Shown here piece after piece: positions 20,761 through 33,476 of a stretch of DNA of 64,000 nt. The position numbers and the translations under genes are program-made. A model generated the notes under the pieces. The model made no database searches and was not told the origin of the DNA. It saw nothing but the letters and a program-made list of their open reading frames with translations. This stretch comes from Jaapia argillacea MUCL 33604 (taxonomy: Eukaryota > Basidiomycota > Agaricomycetes > Jaapiales > Jaapiaceae). The first letter of the stretch is position 1. The number at the start of each line of letters is the position of its first letter. The stretch lies in NCBI GenBank assembly GCA_000697665.1, contig KL197729.1:226596-290595 (forward strand), written 5' to 3'.

Positions 20761-23700
20761 TATGAAAAGATGGGGGTGTGGTACACACGTGTAATGATTA
20801 TCGATGAGTTATAAGGTAGAGAAGCAGCAGTTTCGCAGACACTTGAGAAAGTCTAGAGAGGGGGGCGCAGCCCTGTTGTATTTGGGTATCTCTTCCTCCA
20901 AGGCATTGTTATGTAGGCCAAAGCAACAATGCTCTGTAGGAACAATATCGGCAGTGGATGGCGAGGGAACAGGTTGCCAGAGCACGACGTCGTCAGGAGG
21001 TGCTTTGTCTTTTCGTAACAGAACTACCCAAGATCGGTGATTTCGCCTGAAAGTACAATAGCAGCGTCTTGCGCATTGTAGCAGGAACAGGAGTCGGTAG
21101 CAACCGCCAAAGGGTAGACAAGACTCGCAGGCGAGAGGAAGACGAAAAAGTCATCCGAGAACAAGAGTGTGAGAGGCGTGGGAGTTTTGATCTGATGGTC
21201 CCCTCACGAAGCGCCCACGACTCAGTTCATCCCATCGGCATCGACGACAAAGGTTGCAAAGACAAGGTTGTCAGGCGTGAAAGCTTTGTCGCAGAGAACA
21301 ACAAGGACAGGTCTCGGGTACGGTGCAAGGGGCGAATAACAAAGAGCAGGAACTGATGGGAGACTGAGTGTTAGGAATTGACCTCCCGATCTCAGTTCCC
21401 GTAGTCTTAGCAGTCGCACCGGACGGGCCAGATTACTGATTAGTGAGATGATCAAGATCCCCTTCATGCATCCACGACAATCGGCCGATGTTACACAAGG
21501 CTTTTGCCAAGGAGTCAACACAATTGTGTGACGTCCATGACCTGTCGCGGAGGTGTGGAAGAATAGCCGAGGATAATAGATATGGTCGTAATAACGACAT
21601 AGCTACAGGACTAGACAATGAAGTGTATAGGAAGGTGGAAGCAGCCTGTCACTGTGGACGGAACGACTTACTCGAAGTCAACTTAGGGCAGACGAGCCAA
21701 TCCGCTTGTGGCACCGCTGCTCAGTATCTCTTGTCCAACTCCCACGAACAGGGAAGTCAGCGCACTGCGGCAACGAAACAAGAGAAGGGTGGAAGACTTG
21801 GCGGGCCGGTATCCGCCCACGTCGCAAACACGACAATGAATCATCGTCGACCACTCCATAGGTTACATGCAGGTAAAGTTCGGGCTCATACACACCAGGA
21901 ACACCACTTCAACCGTTCACATCCTCGCGATTCCGTCTTTGGGGAGGTGGACAGTTGATCAACGAGCTTGTTTCCCACAACGATGACATGAGGGCAAAAG
22001 TACAAGGACCAGATCGGAGATGCGAAGGTTGGTGCGCATGTTGGTGAAGGTTTGCGTAGATCGATCGCGGTGATAATTTAGCAACGAAGGATCTCTGGGG
22101 GAAAGCAATTGATCATCTAGCTTGTTTCGTACGACGTGGGATATGGGCGTGAAAATACAAGAACCACAAAGCGGAGATGCGAAGGTGGATATATGCGTAC
22201 CTAGGAACCCTGGTGAAGGTTGTCCTTAGAAGCGTCGATCAATCGACTCGGACGCAATGTGTTGCCAACGAAGGAGGTTATATCTCTTCGGGAATGGTGG
22301 GATTCGCTGGGCGGAAAGTGTCTCGGTGCCGTTTGTGGAGCCAAGTGGACTGTGTGACCTACACGCCGCACCTCCCTCGTTCTACCTTTGAGGGAATAGA
22401 TGGTTTTTTTGGTGCGACGATGAGAAGTGGGATATACTTACGCACGAAAACAAAAAGAATCGCAAGAGCGGAGATGGGAAGGTGGATATATGCGTACCTA
22501 GGAACGCTGCTGAAGGTTGTCACTAGAAGGGTCGATCGATCGACGCAATATCTTTGACGGAATAGTTGATCACCTAGTTTGTTTGGTGCGACGATGATAA
22601 GTGGGATATACACGCAAAACCAAAAGAACCACGAAGCGGAGATGCGAAGGTGGATATATGCGTACCTAAGAATGTTGGTGAAGGTTTGCATTGAAAGGGT
22701 CGATCGATCAAGGTGAGGGCTTAGCGACGGAGGAGGTTATGTCTCTGCGGGAAGTCGTTGGGCGGAAACTTTCTTGTGTGCTGTTTGTGGAGTCAAAGTC
22801 CAATGTGTGATCCAGAGTCAAACCGTCGCACCTCCCTGCATCCCATCGTTAAAGGAACACCTGATCATATAGCTTGTTTCGTACAACGATGAGCGCGAAA
22901 ACGAAGAACCACAGAGCGGAGATGGGTAGGTGATAAGAAATGTGAATATATGCTGATTGAAGGTTTGGATTGGAACGATCGATCAAGGTGATGCCTAACA
23001 ACGAACTTGGAGAGCTTAGGTCTTTTCGGGAGTTGTGGCATTCTTTGGTGGAAGAGGTGTCATGTGCCTGGAGTCAAAAGTCGTCTTGGTATGTGTTTCA
23101 AAGTCAAGGCAGACGTACTTACAGTAACAACAGCCCAAACGCTCGGAGCATTCATTCGTTCATTCGTTTACCTCCATACCATACCACCTTTAGAAAAATA
23201 TTATCGATCTTGAAATTGGTTTCATAGTTTAGAGCTCTGGAATGATGATGTCGAAAATGAGCGATGCACAGCAAGAAGAACAAGAGGCGGAGATGTGGAG
23301 GTGATAAGCTTAGAGGGTTCTTACCCATTCTTGCGAAGGTTTTGTTTTCATTGAAGGAGTTCAACGTTGAAGCCATAGCAACGAAGCGATCGATGGGGCA
23401 GAGATGTGAATCGAAAAGATCAAGGGCGTGTGTGAGTGGAGTTACATCGTACCTCGAGGTTGGTCGTAAGAGATACAGGACCGAAGGAGGGTACCGTCGG
23501 GACCCTCTTTTTCGCAAGGCAACCTTCGGCTGGAGTATGATTAAGGCAACGTACCCACTGGCAGTCAATATCCGTCCGTCATTCCGATCATAAGGAGAGC
23601 CATTGACGTCGGATGTCCAGGCAATTCAAAATACCTGGGTCAAGGAACTTGGTTTTGCCCGGTCAAGACTCAAGAGACACCTTCGGATTGTACGGAGGTC

Positions 23701-24961
23701 AGGCCGCTACTCGGCCGGCTCTGGAGAGAAGGGAGTCATAGACAGTCTGCGATGCACCGCCATTAGGAGGTTTCTTGCTTCCGACCAGAACATTGTAGCC
23801 CAGAGCCCAGAAAAAAACATATGCTGGTGGTGGTTATTTGTCAAAGACAAACGAAAGCGGTGCGAGTACCCCACAGACGGTGGCGCTTTTGCCTCATGTT
23901 TTCCTCATGTTGGATGCACAGTCGACAATCGAGCTTCCGTGGCACTTTGCAGTGCTCTGTTCTTTCATGATCATGAAAAGTCACCCCATCACATCGACAT
24001 ACCCTCGTCGCCGAGCTCTGATTTTCCGAATTGACTGCCATTGCAGTGCAGAAAGGACTTCCCGGGCCGAAGTGTCTGGGGGTTTTACAGCCAGGATTTG
24101 GTTCCGTTACTCCAACGTTGTTCGGCCCTCGAGATATTTTGCTATTTTCATGGTCGCGATGCGTCGTTTCATGTTCCTGTTCCTCCTCCGAGCCTTATCT
24201 CGACGCAACATATTGAATTCGCTTGCAGCGGCCCTTTTTGCCTGGAGAAATGGATTTAATCGTACAACGGAATGCCGTCCATTGGATCACAAGACTGCGG
24301 TATATTCGCGAGACAATGAACGAGCAGCGGAGGAAGAGCGTACGTAGGCTTGATAGTGTGGGGTACGGGAGGAAGGAGGACCGGACCTTTCGGAGACGTT
24401 ATGTGTCGGCGTAAACTTCCCAGAATGGCAGGAAGGTTACGCTTATCGGACACGGTTGTGCACGGGCCAGGTTGCGACAGCTTCCCCCCGGATCTCTTGC
24501 AGCGCGACTTGGTGAATAAATCCAGGTCTTTACGGTCCCTCGCTATTCCGTTACAGCCTCGCTCGAGTCCCCCCACAAATCGTATGTAAATTTCCTGCTT
24601 ACGCTCCCGTCTCTTGGTCCTGACCTGCTATATTAGGCTGCCAGCTGAATCTCGCAGCTTCTCGCTTTCGTTGCTCGAACTCGACTTAAAATAATCAGTA
24701 CCGGATCTCTAGTCTTCTTGAGCCTTCTCTAGGTCGTCATTATTCTGCTTGCGACGCTGCGCGCAGATTTCACAGGTGGGAAAATAGTCCCATCCGTCAC
24801 TGCCAACTTCTTCTCCCATACTTGCCTTGTTGAGCATAAAGACCGAGCGTCACTTCACGCTTTATTCCCGTGTCACCTTGCTTCTTCACAAACTTGGTAT
24901 TATTCTACTGAGCCACTCACGCAGTCCATAGATCCTCGTTGCAAACTCGCCCTAAACCGCC
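20761..24961. other. 4.2-kb gene-poor region before the HMG-box gene
   Basis: No gene recognised on either strand. The longest ATG frame (21488-21958, 156 codons) has a random-looking composition. The centre (about 22000-23330) holds degenerate repeats, listed separately. The last 350 bases before 24962 are pyrimidine-rich and likely act as promoter and leader of the HMG gene. Confidence 0.45.
22005..23000. repeat. Degenerate repeat cluster, about 90-bp core recurring five times
   Basis: A core running GCGGAGATGCGAAGGTGGA, then TATATGCGTACCTAGGAA, then a GAAGGTTG block and GTCGATCGATC recurs at about 22170, 22465 and 22635, with more diverged copies near 22015 and 22910. A weaker relative of the first block (GGCGGAGATGTGGAGGTGAT) occurs near 23285. 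Each core is preceded by CTAGCTTGTTTCGTACGACG-like sequence. Spacing is irregular (about 150-300 bp), so this is a decayed tandem or clustered repeat rather than a clean satellite. Confidence 0.7.
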
Positions 24962-26769
24962 ATGCCTGCCATTCGAGAACATGGTATACTGTTCGCTGAA
25001 GTTGACGATGATGGTATGTGTCACCCTCGTTGCTACGCTGCACAGTCGCTCAAAAGCACGCGCAAAAATTGGATAGATGGGATGCCGCCACTCGTCGACA
25101 ACCCCAATCCACCAATGACTTTCACTTTCGCAAACGACATGTCGCCTCTCACGTTCGACACCTCAATCCCACCACCACCACCGCGTTTCGAAGTGTTCTC
25201 GGAGGATACTTTCATCTCCTCCCCGCCACATTCTCCACAATTAGGCCCTGATCGACCATCGCACGCCAAGAAACGTGATGCGTCGTACATCCCAAGACCG
25301 CCGAACGCTTTCATCCTCTTCAGATCGGCTTTCATCCGCGCTGAGAACATCCCCGAAAAGATCGAAGGAAATCGGAGCACTCTTTCTAAGATCATCGGTG
25401 AGTGATCTGATCGCCTCTCTCCCTTCGCTGTCCTTTGACCGGAGAAAATAACTAGGTAAATATTGGAAGACTTTGCCTCGCGAGGAACGAGAGATCTGGG
25501 AAGCTAAAGCCGTCAAGGCTCAAGCTGAGCACCGTCAGAAGTATCCCGATTGGAGGTTCAGACCCGGCGCAAACGCTCTCGCCAAAGTCAAAGATGGACC
25601 GAAGAGGAGGAATAACAAGAAAGGGAGAGGAGAAGCGGAAGAGGAGGAAAGAAGTCGGGAGAAGAGGTGTACGAAGATTGCAGATTTGTTGGTCAAGGGG
25701 AAGAAGGGTTCGGATTTGGCAGAAGCTTTGAGAGAGTATGAGAAGCCGGAGGAGGTGGTTGGGACTCTGGGTCAGGCTATCAAAGCGAAGGAAGTGGAAC
25801 AAACCGTAAAAGTCGAGGGGGGATCGGATGAGGGAGGTATCGTTATGAAGGGAAGTCCTGTCGGTCACCACGACGAAGCGGCAGAGCCAGCACGAGTTCG
25901 ATGTCAGACACCCGATCCAGCGACCATGGAAGCTCGCTTCAAAGTCCCTCTCACCGCAATGTTCAAGCGCTCTTCTTCAGCGCCCGCCGTAGACGTCTAC
26001 GTCCCACAATCTACCACTCCAGGTCACGGAGCTCAATGCAATTACAACGACACTTTCGCCCTCGATATCCAGTCGCCTCTGTCCGTCTACAGCGCGCTGT
26101 CGCCCGTGTCCTCTGTTGACGGTCAACATGAGGCAGATACACGTGTTCCGAGTGACGTGGGATTCCAGACGGGAGGGTACACCACGCCTCCTCCTGCCGC
26201 CCAGTGCGTCCAGAGCGTTGACGTAAGTGTTTCCCTTCCGACATGATATATGAGTCTGACTTTTTCGTTCCCGTCTCCATCGGCAGCCATTCTCTTGGTA
26301 TTCCACACCAGTGTTGAGTCCTACCCCAGAGGGAACTCCTTTCACCTTTTATAGCCCTTCTCCGTCACCTTTGGACCCTCTGGCCAGTTTCGTACCTTCC
26401 CAAGCAGTTCAACAGAGCGCACAGCCCATATCTCCGGGCTTCTATAACACCTGCCAAGTAGATTCCTCTCCAGCGAACCAACAACACTCAGTCTTATCAT
26501 CCTACTCCTCTCTGAAAGGCTGGGCTGGAGATAACGTCGCTTCCCGACGCGCCTCACCTCTCACTTCATACCTGCCCTTACCTTCCGACCCTGTCTACAT
26601 CGTGAACAATGATGGGTACGAAGACCAGACGGGCGGGAATTACCAATGGTGGGAGACTCAGTATCAACATATCGTTGGGAGACATCGATTCTTGCCTGGT
26701 GAGGGGCAGGGGTTCGAGAAGTGTGTTGAGGGGATGAGGTATGCTGCGTATGATTGTGCGGCTGCGTGA
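24962..26769 (+). CDS. HMG-box (MATA_HMG-type) transcription factor, 561 aa
   Basis: Spliced model 24962..25397, 25456..26222, 26287..26769. The HMG box spans about residues 110-180: IPRPPNAFILFRSAFIR opens helix 1, LSKIIGKYWKTLPREER crosses the first splice site, and AEHRQKYPDWRFRPG ends helix 3. A highly basic block (RRNNKKGRGEAEEEERSREK) follows and may be a nuclear localisation signal. The long C-terminal half is Ser/Pro/Thr-rich, typical of an activation region. Fungal proteins of this type bind DNA in the nucleus and control mating, development or stress genes; the exact targets are not readable. Both introns are GT-AG and fall where the HMG frame requires. No homeodomain or pheromone gene lies nearby, so a mating-type locus is not supported. 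Confidence 0.87.
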
Positions 26770-27312
26770 TCCCTCAGAATCTCCGAGGTTCGCGACACTC
26801 TTGCTAGGTTTGATATCGGCCCTTGAATGTTGGCCGTCTATTCGACGTATTCGGATTGGATTCCGCGTCGACTTTCTTGGTATTTCATCGTGACTTTCTA
26901 TCCTTTTTTCGTCCGCCCCTTCCTCATATGCCTGCATCCAATATGCCTCCACTCCCATTGTATCATGTTTGCACCCTTTTCCCTTCTTCTCTTCCTACCT
27001 CGCATCTACCAACCCTTCGCGACTTTTCCAAAAGATCAAAACACTGAGGTCGTCATTTCATTCCTATTGGTTATTTAGGTGGTGGCACAAGCTCGCGGTC
27101 GCCGCACTCTTGGCTATGTATCGTTTCCTTGTTGGACTGTGTACGATTTTGTTGTGTATGCTCTCATTTATGTTTTCGAATACCCTCTTGGTTGTATGTT
27201 ATTTTGATGAAAACTATTATTTATCGAACGTATGCTCTTGTGTGACTGCAGTTTCACCTCGTCACTTGCTATCGCTCCACGAGCGCAACCCACCCCCAAA
27301 CTACGACAGCCA
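26770..27312. other. Intergenic between HMG and F-box genes
   Basis: T/C-rich sequence with no convincing gene; it is the 3' flank of the HMG gene and upstream region of the next F-box gene. An in-frame upstream ATG at 27232 could extend that F-box protein by 27 residues. Confidence 0.4.
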
Positions 27313-28792
27313 ATGTCTTCACGCCCTCTTCGACCGCCAGGCTTTCGCTCCGATGTTGTGATGAAATTGCCAGCAGAACTATGGCATAACATCTACAACC
27401 AACTCACTCGATCTGACTACCACAACCTCTCCCTAACATGCTCATCATTCCGTTCCTCGATCCGACCATTCCTCTTTCACAAGTTACAATTCATGATCTC
27501 AGCCAAACCACGATCTATCCATCCTCCTACCGGCCAACGTTACTGTCTTCTAACAGATCTCGACACATCGCTGAGGCGATTGAACCATTATGCTTTGGCG
27601 CCGGAATCGGTGAGGGAGTGTACGTTTATGGTTAAGCAAGCCACGAGGGAGTGGCCTATGGGCGCATACGCGCATGAAGGAGGAGAGAGGCTTATCGATG
27701 AGTTCTTCAACGTCCTGCCGAGGTTCTCAAGCTGTACGAGGTTGGCATTATCTGGACTCGTACTCGATGCGGAGAAGTTAGATCGGATAGGCAGAGTTGA
27801 GGCGTTGAGTGATTTGGAGCTGGAGAAGTGTCTCGTCCTCTGTGGGCCATACGAATGCCGCCCGATTCCGTTGACCAACTTTTGTATCGACGGAGATGGC
27901 TCATATCTCGTGCCCAAAGGAGATCACATCACGGTGTACGACAATTACTTCTCCATCGTCGATCCTTTGACCGTTAGAAGCATCAAGATCATGGTCGTAG
28001 GACCGAGGATCTTGCATTGTCTTCTCTACTCCCCGAGCTACGTCTACGACCTTGATGCCACGTTCTGTTCGTTGGTGAAGCTCTCCCTACCGCACAGAGC
28101 GACAGCATCTCTGTACTTCGTACCGTTCTTGGAACGATGTCCGAACCTACGGGAAATCACTTTCCACCCTCTTGAGTTCTACGATAAAGCAGATCCCGAT
28201 GCTCTCGCAGAGCCCCTCCCACCTTCCCTCTTACTCAATCTCCAGAAATTCGTGGGCCCGGCTTTCACTTTCACCCCTTTCACCACATTCGCCGTTTCTT
28301 ATATCAACTTGACGGGGACTTGTCTACCGAGTACCTTCCAAGCTCTTTTGAGGCAACTTCATCATCCCAGCAGAGTCCGGGAATTCAGGATGAGTGTAAT
28401 ACCACTTACGCCTACCCTGTTCCGGCTGCTTTGGGGGAGGCTGAAGAGGCTGGAGAGTCTAGAGTTGTGGATGGGTCAAAGAGCTCCACCTAATAAGCGA
28501 GATGAGAAACCTATAACTTGGGAGGTCTGTATCCTCTCCTTGCTTGAACTTGCTTCATTCCATTTACGTTACCGACTGTTTGTAGGCACTCCTGAAGGAA
28601 CTCCCTGAGGTGGCTGCGCCAACGCTTCGCCGACTCACATTACACATGGCGTTTATGAATGCACGTATGTTCGGTGATGCCTGGATGGATGCTTGGGGCG
28701 AAGCTCTGAGGAAGAAATGCGAAAAACTTGAAAGTGTGGACTTTACTTTCGAGGATAACATGTATTCTTGGTCTTGGCCGAGGAAGAAATGA
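27313..28792 (+). CDS. F-box protein (gene 4)
   Basis: Two exons, 27313..28524 and 28586..28792. The GT-AG intron is phase 0 and joins KPITWE to ALLKELPEV. I chose the ATG at 27313 (CCAATGTCT context); an upstream in-frame ATG at 27232 is possible. The F-box reads VVMKLPAELWHNIYNQLTRS then YHNLSLTCSSFRSSIRPFLF, a subtype distinct from the LPNEILADIF genes at 13-18 kb. The body is leucine-rich (ALSDLELEKCL, FLERCPNLREITFHPLEF, LRRLTLHMAFMNARM). The product is presumably a substrate adaptor for an SCF ubiquitin ligase; the target is unknown. The frame is intact throughout. Confidence 0.8.
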
Positions 28793-29071
28793 GTGAGTCA
28801 TTCCCCTTGAATTGTGCAGTGTATGATAATGGTCTCGGAAAACATGTTTGTCTGCTTAATGTTCTCACACTCGGTCGTTGACACATGAATTTCACTTGAT
28901 CCCACCGAACGTGAACGTCTGTCTGATAAGACCAGGTTTGAACGTAGAATGCCTGCCGCACTGCACGAACGGCTCCGTTTTCATTCCACACGATCATAAG
29001 ACACACTGAGACCATCGATAAAACAGGGTATCCCATCGATCCTCTCCGCGTCGGGCTGGCGTCCCACCTCT

Positions 29072-30253
29072 TTAGTAGTTGAAGTTGAGATGTACTAAGA
29101 CACGCACCGGTGGCGTCCTACAACATGATTGCAGGTATTCTAAACAACCTGAAAATATCACGTCGGTGGTGCATCGCTTCGCGTCCCAGAGCGACCCAGA
29201 AATGTGGGCATGGTGTACGTGTTTCCGAATATGGTCCACCGCGTCCGCCCAGGCTACTTCAAGGGAAGGGCCGAGAAACTCTGGAAGAAGCATTGTGACT
29301 AGCTGTACGTGAGCTGGCACGATAGAAGCTAGGTCAGTGATGACACTCGTCCCATGGAGAACAAAGACGACGAGAAAGCGTAACGAGGCGGCCTCTTGTG
29401 TCAAGAGCCGGGTGATCGATGGTTTGTAGTTATATTCCCAGACCTCTAGATCTGGGAGCCATGCCACCGTAGCAATGTGAGTGAGCGAAGGGAACTGTTG
29501 GCCGGTAAACAATGCCATTTGGTTTGGACGACCGGCGATGATGTGGGTGAGTTTGTTCCATGAATTCCGGGTAGGAGGTGACTCATTGGTCCCTAACAGA
29601 ATGACGGACCGAAGATTTGGAGTGTCGTATTCGAGCCGAAAGTTGTTATCGTAGTCACGAATGATATGAAGATGTTCGAGGTTGGAAGCTACGGTTTTGA
29701 GGACAGTTTTGACGTTCATTGTCCTGCTTTCAGAATTTCGGTTTTCTCTACCGATATCAATCACGATTGATTTGACGAGGGGACGAAGACACCTGTTCCC
29801 CTTCAACGCAGATGCAAGAATTTCGTGACGTGTGTCGCAAGTGATCTAAAGAGACGTATAGATTCAACTGAATCTGAGGAGTCCAGTAAGTGCTTCGGCC
29901 AGACGACTTACGTTAATCTTATTGTAGATCTTCGTGACAGCCCGATGGTAACAGAATCTACCCACTCGAGCCACAATGGTAGCCATGCCGGGAATCTCGA
30001 TAAGGAACCAAAGAATTCGCTCAACCAGCTCGAAGGGTAGTTCGAGGGGAAATGGGAGGAGTACTTTATTGTCAGAGCAGCAGAAAGGTGTGTCAGACTC
30101 GTGGATCTGGGGAATGGACTGGGGGCAGAAGTACTCACCTGGTTCCGGGGGAGAGCTTGTTGGATGTGCCACTTCGTACCCCATACCCGTACGCTCCCTA
30201 TGCGATGATTTCTCTCGCGATGCATTCTGAGTCCCAGTGAATGGCGTGATCAT
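29072..30253 (-). CDS. F-box-like protein, duplicated module copy 1 (346 aa)
   Basis: Spliced model complement(30253..30139, 30063..29912, 29845..29072). The start ATG is conserved in all three copies of this family (MITPF, MTTPF, MITPS). The short second exon carries the F-box-like motif (LELPFELVERILWFLIEIP followed by GMATIVARVGRFCYHRAV). The long last exon holds leucine-rich stretches (LVKSIVIDIG, VASNLEHLHIIRDYD, FPSLTHIATVAWLPD) and ends with a copy-specific tail. The middle exon is 152 nt in all three copies. The first acceptor is AAAG rather than a strong polypyrimidine AG. The likely role is an SCF substrate adaptor; target unknown. It is divergent from the truncated permease at 31342. 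Confidence 0.7.
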
Positions 30254-31341
30254 GGGTAAAGCGAACGTTTCGAGTGACACGGGTGAGCAGCGAAGAACCG
30301 GTGTGTTCAATTCAACTCCTAGGAATTCGGAGTTACTTATAGTTGAAGGAAGCTGAGACGTATCGTACACTCACCTCAAGTTCGATAGCAAGGATTTGAA
30401 GGCGGTGTTGCGCACGGACCACAGTCGCGATATAGCCGAGTCGTTCAGTCGGAGTTGGCGATTAGTGTTCACACTTCCTTTCCACCGTCTTTGGGAATTC
30501 CCACTCACCGTTACGGCTCCCGCATCTTCTTCCGCACTGGCAGAATTCTTGGTCTCTTGAGACATTGTCATTGGCGTCGCCTTGGATGGCTTCGGAGTCG
30601 CTCGAGTTCAAGTTCGGTATTATACGAACTCCAACACGTCGGCGCCCAGTCTCTTGGGCAGTTGGATCCCACATCTCCCACATCACTGGCAACTTCTGTT
30701 CCGGAAACCGTCGTCCCTCATTAACTGGTCTCGTAACTGTGGGCGCACTTTCCTGGGCGTTGTCTAGGATTGTCCGCATGACTATCCTTTACGTTGGTTG
30801 AAACCATTGAAGGACACGAGTATACGATGACATCTCTACAGGCTGAGCCGCCAAGCATCATGAATTCGGCTTGGCTTGTCGATAAAGCACTTTTGTTTAC
30901 TGTAAGCAAAAGTGACCTTCACCGAGAAGCCCACATCACTCGTTTTCTCCGTTATCCCGCTGCTTTCTTTACTTCCTCTTCCTCTGAGCCGTTCTTCAAG
31001 ATCTCATAAAAGCTGCTCCCGGCCTTTGACATGCCCAGGGGAATGATTATCTCATGTACCTGGTTATCACGAGATCGCGGTGGGAGAAAATGGTCGAATG
31101 AGTGTTTCGACTCCTTCCGCCTATACAGCATCGCTATCTCCTTCATACCCTTCACGGATGAATTACCCCATCCATCGCGAAGATGCGGCGAATTCACTGT
31201 CTACCTGGTTGATGTCCGGGGATCTCGGTCATTACGCTGATCGCTCAAATCTATATCAAGTTTCTCGAGGAAGGATAATAGTACGCAAACTTCCCCTCTC
31301 CTCTTCCCCTCTTCATGCCAAAGGGAACGGAACCGCTGGCA
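30254..31341. other. Divergent spacer of the duplicated module
   Basis: About 1.1 kb between F-box copy 1 and the truncated permease. From about 30590 onward it is nearly identical to about 35940-36710, the spacer of the third module. Short open frames in it are shared between copies only as DNA, not as conserved protein. It probably contains the bidirectional promoter. Confidence 0.5.
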
Positions 31342-32066
31342 ATGGCGACTTTCAACCGCACCGTCACTCGCTCCGTCGAGAAAGGCGGATACGACTCACC
31401 CCTCTCAGAGGTTGATACCAAGAAGTTAATGCGCAAGATCGACTTACGGATTCTTCCTATCCTCCTTGTCTCATACCTCTTGGCATTCCTCGACCGGTGA
31501 GTTGCGGGCATCTTACCTTCGCAAACTTTCATCAGCTTACACCTTCACTCTTCACTCTCAGCGTTAACATCTCTAACGCTGCTCTCTTCCGTCTCGAAAC
31601 TGATCTCCGGCTAACCGGAATTCAATTCAATACCGCCCTCGTCATCTTCTTCGTCCCTTACGCCGTGTTCGAAATTCCGTCAAACATACTTCTCAAACGA
31701 TTCAAGCCACACGTATGGTTGTCCTTAAGCATGTTTGGGTTCGGGCTCGTCAGCGTCCTACAAGGTTTCACTCGGAACTATGCCGGGCTGCTGGCAGCGA
31801 ACTTCTTCTTAGGTTTCTTTGAGGCTAGTTTGTTCCCAGCCTGTAATTATATCTTAGCTATGTGGTACCGGAGGGAGGAATCACAGAAGAGGTCAGTGTT
31901 CTCTTACCTGTGGGCACGATGTTCCTGATCACTTTCTCTCGTTGTAGATTCACCTTCTTCTTTGGCTCATGTACGCTGGCAGGCACCTTTGGTGGTCTCC
32001 TTGCTAGCGCTATAGGAAAGATGGATGGACTTCAAGGATACCGGGGTTGGCGATCGATCTTCATCC
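31342..32066 (+). pseudogene. Truncated ACS-type MFS permease (copy 1 of the duplicated module)
   Basis: Exons 31342..31496, 31562..31891 and 31948..32066 match the first three exons of the permease at 36711, with identical lengths for exons 1 and 2 (155 and 330 nt). The sequence encodes KKLMRKIDLRILPILLV, DRVNISNAALF and FFVPYAVFEIPSNILLKRF. Homology stops within the codons for RSIFI, where the intact copy reads RWIFILEG; after that the DNA matches the left border of the next F-box module. The last 60 percent of the transporter is missing, so this is a duplication-breakpoint pseudogene of a host gene. Conserved residues have also changed (ANFFLGFFEAS against TRFFLGFFEAG). Confidence 0.8.
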
Positions 32067-32327
32067 ACACGAAAACCATCCCCATAAACAGGGTATCCCA
32101 CTACCGAATTCTCCCCAAGATGCTGGCCTCATCGCCGGAGACATGCTCGGTTCTGTAGCATCAAGTCAGATTCCATTCCAATGCGATTATTCCCAAAGTT
32201 TGTGTTTCATGTCAATGCCAAGGATGACACGAGCATGGACATCAATACGCTTCCTTGTCAGGCTGTCGCCCCACCTCTTTAGTAGCAGAGGTTGAGATGT
32301 CCTTAGACACGCACCGGTGGGGGTCCT

Positions 32328-33476
32328 CTAGCGTGGTCCGCGTCGCAGGCATTCTAACAAACCTGAAAATATCACGTCGGTGGTGCATCGCTTCACATCC
32401 CAGAGCGTCCCAGAAACGTGGGCATCGTGTAAGTGTTTTTGGACATGGTCCACCACGTCTGCCCAGCTGCAGGGTACCTTGAAGGAAGGGCCGAGAAACT
32501 CTGGAAGAAGCAATGTGACTAGTTGGATGTGATCTGGCACGATAGAAGCCAGATCAGCGATGGCACTCGGCGGCGTCCCGGAGACAGCGACAACGACGAG
32601 AAACGTAACGAAGCGGACTCTCGTTTCGAGAGCCAGGCGATCGATGGTCTGTAGTCAAACACCCAGGTAGCTCCATGAATTGACCATGGCACTGTAGCAA
32701 TATGAGTGAGCAAAGGGAACCGTTGGGCGGAAAACGAGCGAATTTGGTTTGGACGATCGGCGATGACGTGGGTGAGTTTGGTCCATGAAGTCCGGGTAGA
32801 AGGTCGCCTCTTAGTTCCAAACAGAATGAGGGACCGAAGGTTTGGAGCTATGTATCCGAGCCGATAGTTGGTATCGTAGTTGCGAATGATATGAAGATCT
32901 TCGAGGTTGGAAGCTACGGCTTTGAGTATAGTTTTGACATTCATTGTCCTTCTTTCACAATTTCGGCTTTCTCTACCGATATCAATCACGATTGACTTGA
33001 CGAGGGGACGAAGACATCTGTTTCCCTTCAATGCAGATGCCAGAATTTCGTGACGTGTGTCGCAGGTGATCTAAAGAGACGTATAAATTCAACGGAATAC
33101 GAGGAGTCCAGTACGTGCTTCCATCAGACGACTTACGGTAATAGCATTGTAGATCTTCCTGACAGCCCGACGGTAACTGAATCTACCCACTCGAGCCACA
33201 ATGGTAGCCATGCCGGGAATCTCGATAAGGAACCAAAGAATTCGCTCAACCAGCTCGAAGGGTAGTTCGTGGGATAACGACGGAAGTACTGTGTTATCAG
33301 AGCAGCAGAAAGTTGTGTCAGACTCTTGGATCAGGGGAATGGACTGGAGGCAAAAAGTACTCACCGGGTTCCGGTGAAGGTCTTGGTAGATGTGCCACAT
33401 CTCCCCCTCCAAACTCACTCTCCTTGTGCGATGACTGCTCTCCCGATGCACGCTGAATCCTGAATGGTGTGGTCAT
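32328..33476 (-). pseudogene. F-box-like protein, duplicated module copy 2, frameshifted
   Basis: Three exons are recognisable: 33476..33365, 33288..33137 and 33070..32328 (minus). The F-box-like motif is kept (HELPFELVERILWFLIEIPG). The last exon matches copy 1 closely through SASLRF, then loses one base near 32605 (GAGAAACGTAACG where copy 1 has GAGAAAGCGTAACG). The frame shifts and ends early; the remaining family sequence (IVPDHIQLVTLLLPEFLGP, KRCTTDVIFSGLLE) continues in another frame. It is probably a young pseudogene, or a sequencing error. It lies directly against the truncated permease. Confidence 0.7.

Noticed and set aside
23838-24347. 170-codon plus frame with a hydrophobic patch as a gene
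   Set aside because: It has no ATG at its start and no family features, and it overlaps other equally open frames. Likely chance.
24962-26769. HMG-box gene as part of a mating-type locus
   Set aside because: No homeodomain pair, pheromone precursor or pheromone receptor was found in the window. HMG factors of this kind are numerous in Agaricomycetes.
30371-30571. Upstream exon of F-box copy 1 (MTMSQETKNSASAEED frame)
   Set aside because: No splice acceptor joins it in frame to the F-box exons, and all three copies share a downstream ATG that gives a consistent model.
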